Below, piece by piece: positions 18,914-27,918 of a stretch of DNA of 64,000 nucleotides (positions are counted from its first letter, which is position 1; every line of letters starts with the position of its first letter). The stretch lies in assembly GCA_038141425.1 (NCBI GenBank), contig JAYQIC010000010.1:248001-312000 (forward strand), read 5' to 3'. The position numbers were made by a program, and so were the translations under genes. The stretch is from UBA7985 sp038141425 (GTDB lineage Bacteria > Pseudomonadota > Alphaproteobacteria > UBA7985). The notes under the pieces are model-generated. The model did not search any database and was not told where the DNA came from. It saw only the letters and a list, made by a program, of their open reading frames with translations.

Positions 18914-19761
18914 ATGTCCGACTACACCAAGCCCACCAAATGGCAGAACCCGGCGGTGAAGCTGTTCCGCATCAGGTCGGGCTGACCTGCCCACCGCACG
19001 ACTTCGACGCCGCCCCCAGCGATCTCCTGCGGATTGCGCCGGAAAGCGTCGGCGTCCACGGCTGGATGCTGCACGTGCCGGACTACGCCCACCGCCTTGA
19101 TCAGCGGAAGAAGAACTTCGGCATGCTGGAGGATTTCCTCGAGTGCATGGCCAACAACGGTGCCGATGTCTGCGGACAGGTCGGCTCCAACTGGGTGCAC
19201 GCCAGCGAGCTGGGCGTCGAGGGCATTCGCGAGCACTGCGAGCGGCTGTCTGACAGGTACCAGACACCCTTTCACATGGCTGGCTACGCCATGGTCGAAG
19301 CGCTGCGCGACCAGAACATCGAGAAGATCGCCCTCAACGCCTGCTACCACAGGGCCAGCTGGTACGAGGGGACGGTCGGTTTCTTGCGGGAAGCGGGTTT
19401 CGACGTCGTCTGGGCGGGCAATTTCTTTGACCAGGGCTGGTTCCCCAGCCAGCAGGCTGTGGATGACTGCATCTGGTGTTTTGATGAAGAGCTGCTGTGG
19501 AAGTCTTTTGACTTTGTTGCGGAGCAGGCGCCCGAGGTCGATGCCTATCTGATCAACGGCATGAGCAATTATCGCCGCCCCGGCGACGGACTGGCCCGTC
19601 GGCCACTGCACCACGTTGCTGCCCTTGAAGAGCGGCTGGGCAAGCCCGTGATCGGTCACGATATCGCGCTCTACTGGCGTATTTTCAAAACCCTCGGGAT
19701 CCGGCCTGAACGCGCCGAAGGACAACTGCTGTCATCGCTGGAGGCTGCTGACCATGCATAA
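18914..19761 (+). CDS. Asp/Glu racemase-superfamily protein (frameshifted)
   Basis: Resembles the Asp/Glu racemase, maleate isomerase and arylmalonate decarboxylase superfamily: GLTCPPHDFDAAPSDLLRI at the N-terminus, an ELGVEGIREHCERL helix, and NACYHRASWYEGTVGFLREA with a cysteine where the second catalytic Cys is expected. The first-half cysteine position is replaced by QVGSNWVH, so racemase activity on amino acids is doubtful. The ATG at 18914 gives MSDYTKPTKWQNPAVKLF; near 18970 one base must be corrected to reach the rest of the protein. About 282 residues. It overlaps the sulfotransferase-like gene by 8 bases and begins the run of genes leading into hydroxyproline catabolism. Confidence 0.6.
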
Positions 19762-20497
19762 GATCGTTGCTCTCTGGGCCGTGCCCCGCTCCACGTCCAC
19801 CGCCTTCGAATGGATGATGCGCCAGCGCGGCGATATGGACTGCCTGCACGAGCCCTTCGGCGAGGCTTGGTATCAGGGCGAAGACCCCATGTGGCCGCGG
19901 TTCACCGAAGGCTGCGTCACCACCCCCGGGCTCAGTCTCGAAAGCGTGTGGGACGACATCCGCGCCCGGGCCGGGAAAGGCCCCGTCTTCACCAAGGATT
20001 TCCCGCTGTATATCAATCACATGTGGGATCGGGAGTTCCTTTCGAACTTTACCCACGCCTTCCTGATCCGCGACCCGGCGAAGACCATCACCTCCATGTT
20101 CGACAAGTGGCCGGACTTCGACGAGCTCGAGGTCGGCTTTCCTGAGCAGCGGGCGCTGTTCGACCTGCTCACCGCCTATGACGACGGCACCCCACCGCCG
20201 GTGGTGGACAGCGACGACCTGCTCGAAGACCCCGTGGCCATGACCCGGGCGTTCTGTGAGGCCGTGGAAATCCCGTTTATCGAGAGTGCGCTGAGCTGGG
20301 AGCCGGGTGGCGACCCCGGCGCGCACAGCTGGTGGGACGGCGGTTCCTTCCACCACCTGCTCGCCAAGTCTGACGGTCTGAAGCCGCAGCCGCGCAAGTA
20401 CGTCGACCTTGCCGACACGCCCGAGCGTGTGCGCCGTGTGCACCGGCGGATGAAGCCGCACTACGATCACATGCACCGCTTCCGGCTGCGCGCTTGA
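19754..20497 (+). CDS. Sulfotransferase-family P-loop protein
   Basis: A 247-residue protein with the N-terminal nucleotide-binding loop VALWAVPRSTSTAFEWMM, typical of the sulfotransferase family (5'-phosphosulfate loop), and a later AFLIRDPAKTITSMFDKWP that matches the 3'-phosphate-binding R...S region. Bacterial members of this small soluble type are often found with amino-acid enzymes and have no proven reaction. It overlaps the racemase-like gene by 8 bases, so the two are translationally coupled, and lies 113 bases before the DapA-like gene. The role in this neighbourhood is unknown. Confidence 0.7.
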   Translation: MHKIVALWAVPRSTSTAFEWMMRQRGDMDCLHEPFGEAWYQGEDPMWPRFTEGCVTTPGLSLESVWDDIRARAGKGPVFTKDFPLYINHMWDREFLSNFTHAFLIRDPAKTITSMFDKWPDFDELEVGFPEQRALFDLLTAYDDGTPPPVVDSDDLLEDPVAMTRAFCEAVEIPFIESALSWEPGGDPGAHSWWDGGSFHHLLAKSDGLKPQPRKYVDLADTPERVRRVHRRMKPHYDHMHRFRLRA

Positions 20498-20610
20498 GCT
20501 CCGTGGAGCGCGAGACCGAAAACAGCCCGGCTTGCGTGCGCGACGGGGGCTGATAGTCTGCGTTCCGAAGCCTGAAAAACCGGGCGTGAAACACCAGAGA
20601 GGAGCGCGCC

Positions 20611-21570
20611 ATGTCTGCCGCCTTTTTCAAGGGAATGATGCCCGCACTGATGACGCCTTGCGGGGCTGACCGTCGACCGGACTTCGATGCGCTTGTGGCC
20701 AAGGCTGCATCGCTGATGGATACGGGGATGTCGGCGGTGATCTACTGCGGGTCGATGGGGGACTGGCCGCTGGTCAGCGACGCCGACCGGATGGAGGGCG
20801 TGGCCCGGCTGACAGCAGCAGGGATCCCGGTCGTGGTCGGCACCGGTGCAATCAACTCCGCCTCGGCGACGGCGCTGGCCGCCCACGCGCAGTCCGTGGG
20901 TGCGGCGGGGCTGATGGTGATCCCGCGCGTCCTCTCCCGCGGGCCGTCGGCAACCGCGCAGAAAAACCACTTCAAGTCCATCCTCGGTGCCGCGCCCGAT
21001 ATCCCGGCTGTGATCTACAACAGTCCTTTCTACGGCTTTTCCACCCGGGCCGAGCTGTTCTTTGCGCTGCGGGAAGAGCACAGCAATCTGGTCGGGTTCA
21101 AGGAGTTCGGCGGCGCTGCCGACCTCAGCTACGCGGCGGAAAACATCACCTCGCACGACGACAGCGTCACGCTCATGGTCGGTGTCGACACGCAGGTCTA
21201 CCACGGCATCGTCAACTGCGGCGCCAGCGGCGCGATCACCGGGGTCGGCAACGCCCTGCCCCACGAAGTGCTGATGCTGGAGCGGCTGTGCCAGAAGGCA
21301 GCCTGCGGCGATGCCGAAGCCCGTGCGCGCGCGCAGGAGCTCACCGACGCCATCCACGTGGTGTCGACCTTCGACGAAGGCCCGGATCTGGTGCTGTTCT
21401 ACAAGCACATGCTGGTGATGCAGGGTGAGAGCGCCTTCGAGCACCACTTCAACGAAACCGACGCCCTGACACCGGCCCAGCGCGGCTTCTGCGAGGCGCA
21501 ATACCATCTGTTCAAGGCGTGGTTCGCCGACTGGTCCAAGCAGGGCGGGGTCATCGATCAGTGCAGATAG
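20611..21570 (+). CDS. DapA-family lyase, probable 1-pyrroline-4-hydroxy-2-carboxylate deaminase
   Basis: A 319-residue class I aldolase-fold enzyme of the dihydrodipicolinate synthase family. The Schiff-base lysine is in NLVGFKEFGGAADL, the partner tyrosine in AVIYNSPFYGF, and a GSMGDWPL loop replaces the GTTGE of true DapA. Its neighbours, a 4-hydroxyproline epimerase and a D-amino-acid oxidase, identify it as the deaminase that turns 1-pyrroline-4-hydroxy-2-carboxylate into 2-oxoglutarate semialdehyde. This is established for the family in this gene context and inferred here. GAGAGGAGCG precedes ATG 20611. Its last 10 bases overlap the start of the epimerase gene. Confidence 0.82.
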   Translation: MSAAFFKGMMPALMTPCGADRRPDFDALVAKAASLMDTGMSAVIYCGSMGDWPLVSDADRMEGVARLTAAGIPVVVGTGAINSASATALAAHAQSVGAAGLMVIPRVLSRGPSATAQKNHFKSILGAAPDIPAVIYNSPFYGFSTRAELFFALREEHSNLVGFKEFGGAADLSYAAENITSHDDSVTLMVGVDTQVYHGIVNCGASGAITGVGNALPHEVLMLERLCQKAACGDAEARARAQELTDAIHVVSTFDEGPDLVLFYKHMLVMQGESAFEHHFNETDALTPAQRGFCEAQYHLFKAWFADWSKQGGVIDQCR

Positions 21571-22528
21571 TCGACAGCCATACGGGCGGTGAACCCACGC
21601 GGGTCATCCTCGATGGCGGTCCTGACCTTGGCACCGGCCCCATGGCTGAGCGCGCACGCCGACTGGCGGACGAGCACCCGGATTTCTGCCGCGCGGTCCT
21701 CGGTGAGCCACGCGGGCAAGTTGCCATGGTCGGTGCCCTGCTCCAGCCCGCTGAGCGGGAAGGCTCGGTCACTGGGGTGATCTTCTTCGACGTCGACGCC
21801 GTGCTGGGCATGTGCGGGCATGGCTCGATCGGGCTGGGGGTTACGCTGGCGCATCTGGGTCGGATCGGCCTCGGAGAGCACCGGATCGACACCCCGGCTG
21901 GCGCAGTCAGCCTCGCGCTCGAAGATGCCCAGACCGTGACCGTGACCAACATTGAAAGCCGCCGGGTCCACGCTGCGCGTGACATCGACGTTCCGGGCTT
22001 TGGCGCGCTGTGGGGTGACGTCGCCTACGGCGGCAACTGGTTCTTTCTGGTGGAACCCAGCCCACTGCCGGTCGAGGCGGGCAATATTCCGGCGCTGACC
22101 GACTTCAGCATCCGCGTGCGAGAAGCGGCGAACGCGCAGGGCGCGGTCGGCGAAAACGGCGAACTGATCGACCACGTGGTCCTGCTCGGCAGCGCCGATG
22201 CACCCGGCGTGCACGGCCGGAACTTCGTGCTGACGCCGGATAACACCTACGACCGCTCCCCTGTGGCACCGGCTGCTCGGCGCGGCTCGCCTGTCTGGCG
22301 GCAGACCAGCGCCTCGCCCCGGGCGATGAAATCGTGCAGGAGAGCGTGATCGGCAGCCGCTATCGGCTGTCCTACCAGCCCGGCGTCAGTGGTGGCGTGA
22401 TCCCGCGCATTACCGGGCAGGCGCACGTGATGGCCGAAAGTCGCCTGATCTTCGCCAACGAAGATCCCTTCCGCGCCGGTATCGCGCTCAGCGGATCCGA
22501 AACTAGCCAGCAGGCCCCCCATGGCTGA
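21561..22528 (+). CDS. 4-hydroxyproline 2-epimerase (frameshifted)
   Basis: A proline-racemase-family enzyme that would convert trans-4-hydroxy-L-proline to cis-4-hydroxy-D-proline. GTG 21561 gives the family's true start, (M)QIVDSHTGGEPTRV. The first catalytic cysteine is in LGMCGHGSIG. A missing C in the run 22258-22261 breaks the frame just before the second one; corrected, it reads RSPCGTGCSARLACLAA and goes on to GSRYRLSYQPG, VIPRITGQAHV and the stop at 22528. About 322 residues, normal length. The gene overlaps the DapA-like gene by 10 bases and the oxidase gene by 8, so the three are tightly coupled. Without the correction the enzyme would lose its second catalytic cysteine. Confidence 0.85.
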
Positions 22529-23774
22529 GACCCTCGCCGTCATCGGCGGCGGTGTCGTCGGCCTCAACGTCGCCCTCGCCCTGCAGCGCGAAGGCTTCGC
22601 CGTCACCGTCTATGACCGCGATGAGGCCACGGATGCGGCGACCCGCGGTGCCAGTCATCGCAACGCCGGGGGCTTCGCCTTCAGCGATATCTTTCCGCTC
22701 GCCTCGCCGGGGATCATGGCGCGGGCACCGGGCTGGCTGCTTGACCCACTGGGGCCGCTGGCGATCCGCCCGGGGCACGCGCTGGCGCTGGTGCCATGGC
22801 TGTGGCGCTTCTGGCGCGCCACGCGGCCGGAACGCTACCGCGCCGGGGTTGCTGCACAAACGGCGCTCATGACCCGCTCACAGGCCGCGCTGGAACGCCA
22901 GCTCAGCGCCATCGGTGGGCGTGAGCTGATCAGCAAGCAAGGGCAGCTGCAGGTGTACGAGGGCGCCGCGTCCTTCGCCGCCAGTTCGACCGAATGGGAC
23001 CTGCGGCGGGAGCACGGGGTCGCCTTCGACCTGCTCGACAGCCCCGAGCAGATCGCCGACATTCAACCCGGCCTGAATCCACGCTTTACCCACGCCGGCT
23101 TCACCCACGGCTGGATCAGCACCATCGACCCGGCGAGGTGGATGGCGCACTTGCGCGCTGCCTTTATCGGTGGCGGCGGGCGGATCGAGGCGGCAGGCGT
23201 GCAGGCGGTCAAGCCAAGCGAGGCTTCTGTCTTGCTGGAAACCACGCAGGGCGAGCGCCGCACCGACCGCGCCGTGATCGCTGCCGGGGCCTGGTCGCAC
23301 CGCCTGACCGCCGGACTGGGTGACCGGCTGCCACTGGAAACCGAGCGCGGCTACAACACCACCCTGCCCCCAGGCGCCTTCGACCTGCGCACCCAGCTGA
23401 CCTTCAGCGAACATGGTTTCGTGGTCAGCCGCATCGGCGAAGGCCTGAGGGTCGGCGGCGCGGTCGAGCTCGGCGGGCTCCAGCTGGCGCCAAATTTCCG
23501 TCGTTCAGCGGCGCTGCTCCACCGCGCCAAGCGCTTTATGCCCGCCCTTAAAACCGGTGGCGGTGAGCCATGGATGGGCTTCCGTCCCACCCTGCCCGAC
23601 AGCCTGCCGGTCATCGACCGCTCGAGCGCGACCGATCGCGTGATCTACGCATTCGGGCACGGCCACCTCGGGCTGACGCAGGCGGCGGGGACGGCGGAAA
23701 TCGTCGCTGATCTGATGCTTGGGCGCGATCCGGGGCTGGTGATGAGGCCATTCAGCGCCGCGCGCTTCGGCTGA
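22521..23774 (+). CDS. FAD-dependent D-hydroxyproline dehydrogenase/oxidase
   Basis: A 417-residue D-amino-acid oxidase-fold flavoprotein. The FAD dinucleotide motif opens the protein (LAVIGGGVVGLNVALALQRE), and the C-terminal FAD-binding block is seen in GEPWMGFRPTLPDSLPVIDR and YAFGHGHLGLTQAAGTAE. With the epimerase and the DapA-like deaminase it supplies the middle step of the bacterial pathway, cis-4-hydroxy-D-proline to 1-pyrroline-4-hydroxy-2-carboxylate. The last pathway enzyme, 2-oxoglutarate semialdehyde dehydrogenase, is not in this window. The frame is intact. Confidence 0.82.
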   Translation: MAETLAVIGGGVVGLNVALALQREGFAVTVYDRDEATDAATRGASHRNAGGFAFSDIFPLASPGIMARAPGWLLDPLGPLAIRPGHALALVPWLWRFWRATRPERYRAGVAAQTALMTRSQAALERQLSAIGGRELISKQGQLQVYEGAASFAASSTEWDLRREHGVAFDLLDSPEQIADIQPGLNPRFTHAGFTHGWISTIDPARWMAHLRAAFIGGGGRIEAAGVQAVKPSEASVLLETTQGERRTDRAVIAAGAWSHRLTAGLGDRLPLETERGYNTTLPPGAFDLRTQLTFSEHGFVVSRIGEGLRVGGAVELGGLQLAPNFRRSAALLHRAKRFMPALKTGGGEPWMGFRPTLPDSLPVIDRSSATDRVIYAFGHGHLGLTQAAGTAEIVADLMLGRDPGLVMRPFSAARFG

Positions 23775-23870
23775 CGGCCTGCGCATTCGACAGATGATCG
23801 GTTTTTGGCCTATGCTGTCCCCATCACCGGACCCTGCGTCCTCGCCTTCAGTCACGAAAGGAAGCGTCCC

Positions 23871-24329
23871 ATGAAGTGGTTCAGTCTTGCTCTTGTCTTT
23901 GCTCTCTCTGCCTTCGGCACAGCCCAGGCCGATATCGTTGGCAAGTCCTACAACACCGGTCAGTCTGAAGAGGTCGAAAGCCAGTCGAACACCCTCAACA
24001 TCCTGTTCGAGCTCTGCGATTTCGATACCACCAAAATCTGCGGACGGGTGACCGAGATCATCCTGCCCGACGGTTCCGTTCTGGCCGATGATTCGATCAT
24101 GCCAGACGGTTCGGTTCTGCAGGGAAGCTACATGATCCAAAACCTGATCGAAGAAGCCCCGGGCCAGTACCGCAAGGGCCGGATCCTCGCCCCTGATGAG
24201 TCCCTGCGCGACGAGAAGATGAAGTACTACGGCTTCCGCGTCGATGAGAACGACGACGGCACGATCACCGCCGCCGGCTGTATCCTCACCCTGTGCCCAC
24301 GCAAGCTGATCTGGTCCCCGATCAACTGA
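23871..24329 (+). CDS. Secreted DUF2147-like protein
   Basis: A 152-residue protein with a clean signal peptide (MKWFSLALVFALSAFGTAQA, cut before DIVG). The mature part contains ILFELCDFDTTKICGRVTEI, whose cysteine spacing and wording recall DUF2147 envelope proteins, and ends with a TAAGCILTLCPRKLIW strand. Function unknown. I prefer ATG 23871 over an in-frame ATG 66 bases upstream because only the former begins with the signal peptide. It is followed by a good terminator, so it probably ends the transcription unit. Confidence 0.65.
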   Translation: MKWFSLALVFALSAFGTAQADIVGKSYNTGQSEEVESQSNTLNILFELCDFDTTKICGRVTEIILPDGSVLADDSIMPDGSVLQGSYMIQNLIEEAPGQYRKGRILAPDESLRDEKMKYYGFRVDENDDGTITAAGCILTLCPRKLIWSPIN

Positions 24330-24379
24330 CCGGACAGACAGCCGCGCGCCGTCCTCAGCGCCCCTGAGGATACGGTTTC

Positions 24380-24410
24380 AAAGCCGCCGGACCCTGCGTT
24401 CGGCGGCTTT
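24380..24410 (+). terminator. Rho-independent terminator
   Basis: A 10-bp perfect stem, AAAGCCGCCG and CGGCGGCTTT, with an 11-base loop, followed by TT and CG. It stands 50 bases after the DUF2147-like gene and ahead of the polyol operon. Confidence 0.85.
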
Positions 24411-24439
24411 TTCGTGGACTTGTTGAGCGCCCAATGACT

Positions 24440-24540
24440 GCAAAACTGCTAATTCACGATACTTTTCTTCGGAAATATTGGCAGTTTTGCCCGTATCGCC
24501 GCAGAATTGTATTAATCATTGGCGCTGTGGTATTGGCAGC
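24440..24540 (+). promoter_or_regulatory. Operator-like repeats before the polyol operon
   Basis: GCAAAACTGC at 24440-24449 is repeated in inverse as GCAGTTTTGC at 24481-24490, a perfect 10-bp inverted repeat with 31 bases between. The second arm is part of TATTGGCAG at 24476-24484, and the same nine bases recur directly at 24531-24539, 55 bases (about five helix turns) on. The AT-richer stretch between them is suited to a promoter for the binding-protein gene at 24612. AraC-type regulators use spaced half-sites of this sort, and one is encoded at 28730, so it is the obvious candidate to bind here. Confidence 0.5.
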
Positions 24541-24611
24541 GAAAAGCCCGCGCACCGTAGGTTGATGATTGAGCCGTGGTATCGGCTCCGTCATTCCTTG
24601 GGAGGATTACC

Positions 24612-25886
24612 ATGAAAAAGTTTACCGCTGCTGCCCTCGTGGCAGGTGCAATGGTGAGCTTTTCTTCGGCGCAAGCAGAAGAGCTGACCATCGCGACCGT
24701 GAACAACGGTCACATGATCGAAATGCAGAAGCTGTCTTCTGCTTACGAAGCCGAAACCGGCAACACCCTGAACTGGGTGACGCTGGAAGAAGGCGTTCTG
24801 CGCCAGCGCGTCACCACCGACATCGCCACCAAGGGTGGTCAGTTCGACGTGATGACCATCGGCATGTACGAAGCACCAATCTGGGGCGACCTGGGCTGGC
24901 TCGAAGCGCTTGAGTTCGGCGCTGACTACAACGTCGAAGACATCCTGCCCGCCATGCGCGGCGGTCTGTCCTCCGGCGGCAACCTCTACGCGGCTCCGTT
25001 CTACGGCGAATCCTCGATGGTCATGTACCGCAAGGACCTCGTTGAAGCTGCTGGCATGTCCATCCGTGACATGGACAGCTGGGGCAACATCGCCAAGGTG
25101 GCTGAAGCCATCACCGGCGACGGTGTCTACGGTGTTTGCCTGCGCGGTAAGCCAGGCTGGGGCGACAACATGGCCTTCATCACCACGGTTGTTAACTCCT
25201 TCGGTGGCGCTTGGTTCGATGCAGACATGAACCCAACCCTCGACACACCCGAGTGGCACGCAGCGATCAACTTCTACGTTGACCTGCTGAACTCTTACGG
25301 CCCTCCAGGCTCCTCCGGTAACTCCTTCAACGAAATCCTGGCTCTCTTCCGTGAAGGCAAGTGTGGCATGTGGATCGATGCAACCATCGCTGCTTCGTTC
25401 CTCGAAGGTGACGGCTCTGAAGTAACCGGCAAAGTCGGCTACGCTCAGTCCCCGAACGCCACCAACCCTGTCGGCGCCAACTGGCTCTGGGCTTGGGCTC
25501 TGGCTGTGCCAGCCGGCACCCAGAAGGCTGAAGCGGCTAAGGGCTTCATCGAGTGGGCAACCTCCAAGGCCTACATCGAGCTCGTTGCTGAAGCCAACGG
25601 CTGGGGTGCGGTTCCAACCGGTACCCGTCAGTCCACCTACGACAACGCCAACTTCCAGGCTGCTGCAGCCTTCGCTGACGCTGAACTGGCGGCTATCCTC
25701 TCCGCTGCCCCTGGCGCAACGGACGTGAAGCCCTACACCGGCGTACAGTTCGCGGCTATTCCTGAGTTCCAGGAAATCGGCATCGAAGTTGGTCAGCTGA
25801 TGAGCGCTGCGCTGGCAGGTTCGATCAGCGTCGAAGACGCCCTGGCCGAAGCACAGGCTGCTGCTGAAGCGATCATGGACAACTAA
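24612..25886 (+). CDS. smoE: Polyol ABC transporter substrate-binding protein
   Basis: A 424-residue periplasmic binding protein (family 1) with a signal peptide MKKFTAAALVAGAMVSFSSA ending QAEE. The mature part has the expected ELTIATVNNGHMIEMQKL opening, DVMTIGMYEAPIW hinge and the GKVGYAQSPNATNPVGANWL core typical of sorbitol/mannitol-binding proteins of alphaproteobacteria. ATG 24612 follows a strong GGGAGGATTACC. The codon use differs from its neighbours (many GCT, GAA, GGT, ACC codons), as expected of a very highly expressed binding protein rather than of foreign DNA. A hairpin after the gene separates it from the permease genes. Confidence 0.85.
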   Translation: MKKFTAAALVAGAMVSFSSAQAEELTIATVNNGHMIEMQKLSSAYEAETGNTLNWVTLEEGVLRQRVTTDIATKGGQFDVMTIGMYEAPIWGDLGWLEALEFGADYNVEDILPAMRGGLSSGGNLYAAPFYGESSMVMYRKDLVEAAGMSIRDMDSWGNIAKVAEAITGDGVYGVCLRGKPGWGDNMAFITTVVNSFGGAWFDADMNPTLDTPEWHAAINFYVDLLNSYGPPGSSGNSFNEILALFREGKCGMWIDATIAASFLEGDGSEVTGKVGYAQSPNATNPVGANWLWAWALAVPAGTQKAEAAKGFIEWATSKAYIELVAEANGWGAVPTGTRQSTYDNANFQAAAAFADAELAAILSAAPGATDVKPYTGVQFAAIPEFQEIGIEVGQLMSAALAGSISVEDALAEAQAAAEAIMDN

Positions 25887-25958
25887 GGTCCGCGATCAGG
25901 TTCCAGTCGGCCCGGCAACGAACAAATCCGGGTCGCTGGAACAGGCTTTGTGACAAGG

Positions 25959-25989
25959 TGGGAGCGGCATGGCTAAAGTGACGCTCCCA
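25959..25989 (+). terminator. Intercistronic hairpin with T-run (attenuator)
   Basis: TGGGAGCG and CGCTCCCA form a perfect 8-bp stem with a 15-base loop, followed by TTTTCTTTTTC. It stands between the binding-protein gene and the first permease gene. Partial termination or mRNA protection at such a place normally keeps the binding protein in excess over the membrane components. Confidence 0.75.
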
Positions 25990-26031
25990 TTTTCTTTTTC
26001 AAACAAACAATAAACGGGGATTTAGGGGTCG

Positions 26032-26985
26032 ATGTCGAAGTCACTTTCACGACTGCTGCAGCTGCCGAGTATCGCTGTACTGCTGGTGTGGATGCTGGTT
26101 CCGCTGTCGATGACGCTGTTCTTCTCCTTCCGCAAATACCACCTGCTCAAACCCCACCAGCAGGGCTGGGCCGGCTGGCGCAACTACGAGCGCTTTATCT
26201 TCGTGCGCCGCGGCGAAGGCTGGACCTGGGAATTCGATTTCCTCAACGTTTTCAACGTTCCATGGCTGACCGGCCTGCGTCTGGTCACCCCCTTTGACCC
26301 CGGTTTCATCACCGTCATCAGCAACACGCTTACGCTGGTCGGCTCCGTCCTGATCATCACCGTGGTGCTGGGACTGGCGATATCGGTGCTGGTCAACCGC
26401 GAGTTCCCCGGACGCGGTATTGTCCGGGTGATGCTGATCTCGCCCTTCTTCATCATGCCCGCCGTCAACGCCATTATCTGGAAGAACATGATGTTCGACC
26501 CGATCTATGGGCTGATCAACGTGGTCTGGACCTTCTTCGGCTTCGAAGCCGTGGCGTGGCTGGAGCTCTATCCGCTGCAGGGCATCATCACCATGGTCGC
26601 CTGGCAATGGACGCCCTTCGCCATCCTGATCTTCATGACCTCGCTGCAGAGCGAAGACCGCGAGCAGCACGAGGCCGCCCGGCTGGAAGGCGCCAATTTC
26701 CTGCAGATTTTCATGCTGCTGACCTTGCCCCACCTGGGCCGTGCGATTGCGGTGGTGATGCTGATCCAGATGATCTTCCACCTCGGGGTCTTTGCCGAAA
26801 TCCTGATCTCGACCAAGGGCGGGCCCGGCTCCGCGTCCTCGACCCTGACCTACGAGATCTACAAAAAGGCGCTGGAAGGCTTCAACTACGGCCTCGCAGC
26901 CGCCGGCGGCGTGCTCGCCATTATCCTCTCCAATCTGGTGTCAATCTTCCTCGTCCGCTTCGTCGGCGACAACCTGGCTGATTAG
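26032..26985 (+). CDS. smoF: Polyol ABC transporter permease 1
   Basis: A 317-residue binding-protein-dependent permease with about six membrane helices, the first near residues 12-32 (LPSIAVLLVWMLVPLSMTLF). The EAA loop that contacts the ATPase is EHEAARLEGANFLQIF-like: HEAARLEGANFLQIFMLLTL near residue 220. Begins 145 bases after the binding-protein gene, behind the hairpin, and is followed after 12 bases by the second permease. The frame is intact. Confidence 0.85.
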   Translation: MSKSLSRLLQLPSIAVLLVWMLVPLSMTLFFSFRKYHLLKPHQQGWAGWRNYERFIFVRRGEGWTWEFDFLNVFNVPWLTGLRLVTPFDPGFITVISNTLTLVGSVLIITVVLGLAISVLVNREFPGRGIVRVMLISPFFIMPAVNAIIWKNMMFDPIYGLINVVWTFFGFEAVAWLELYPLQGIITMVAWQWTPFAILIFMTSLQSEDREQHEAARLEGANFLQIFMLLTLPHLGRAIAVVMLIQMIFHLGVFAEILISTKGGPGSASSTLTYEIYKKALEGFNYGLAAAGGVLAIILSNLVSIFLVRFVGDNLAD

Positions 26986-26997
26986 GGGAGCGCAGGC

Positions 26998-27905
26998 ATG
27001 TCATACCGTCTTCGTAAGAAAATCCTCGAGTGGATCGCCATCGCCGCCTGCTGGCTGGTGGCGCTGCTGATCTTCTTCCCGATCATCTGGATGTTCCTGA
27101 CCTCGCTGAAGACCGAGGGCGGCGCCGTCTCCCTGCCGCCCAGCGCGCTGCCTGCGCCCGGTTTTGTGGTCGAGGCGGTCGCCGCAGCCGCCCTGCCCGA
27201 GTGGCTGGCGTGGATGAAAACCGCACTGTTCGAACCCACCTTCGGCAGCTATCAGACCGTGTTTGAGCGCGAAGGCTACTTCCGCTTCCTGACCAACTCG
27301 CTGATCATCTCCTTCGGCTCGACCGCGCTGGCCATGGCCATCGCCATCCCCTCGGCCTATGCCATGGCCTTCGCCGGCGGACCGGGAACGCGCGGGATCC
27401 TGCTGTGGATGCTGTCGACCAAGATGTTGCCCGCCGTTGGCGTGCTGATGCCGATCTACCTGATTGCGCAGACCTTCAAGCTGCTGGACACCCACGTTCT
27501 GCTGATCGTCATCTACGCGCTGATGAATCTGCCGATTATCATGCTGATCCTCTACAATTTCTTTAAGGAAATCCCCGCGAGATCCTCGAAGCCGGGCGGA
27601 TCGACGGCGCAACAACGTGGGAAGAGCTGGTGCGGATCGTGCTGCCGCTCGCCTGGGGCGGGCTGGCGTCGACAGCGCTGCTGAGCATCGTGCTGGCGTG
27701 GAACGAGGCCTTCTGGTCGGTGTTGCTGACGCCGACCAAGGCAGCCCCCCTGACCACCTTCATCGCTGGCTATACCGCGCCTGAGGGCCTGTTCTGGGCC
27801 AAGGTCTCCGCCGCCTCCACTCTTGCTGTCGCCCCGATCCTGGTCTTCGGCTGGCTGACCCAGCGCCAGTTGGTGCAGGGGCTCACCTTCGGTGCGGTGA
27901 AGTAG
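26998..27905 (+). CDS. smoG: Polyol ABC transporter permease 2 (frameshifted)
   Basis: The second permease of the polyol importer, about 303 residues after correction. The first part holds helices such as WIAIAACWLVALLIFFPIIW and IAIPSAYAMAFAGGPGTRG. The frame breaks at the C-run 27573-27576; one added C restores the EAA motif REILEAGRIDGATTWEEL and the usual C-terminus ending LTFGAVK at 27905. No ATP-binding subunit gene follows, unlike the classical smoEFGK order, so the ATPase must be encoded elsewhere. Confidence 0.82.
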
Positions 27906-27918
27906 GGGGAACAGGCAG

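Noticed and set aside
24612..25886. Recent horizontal transfer of the polyol binding-protein gene, from its different codon use
   Set aside because: The bias is what strong expression produces, and tctC shows the same tendency; neighbouring operon genes fit the genome.
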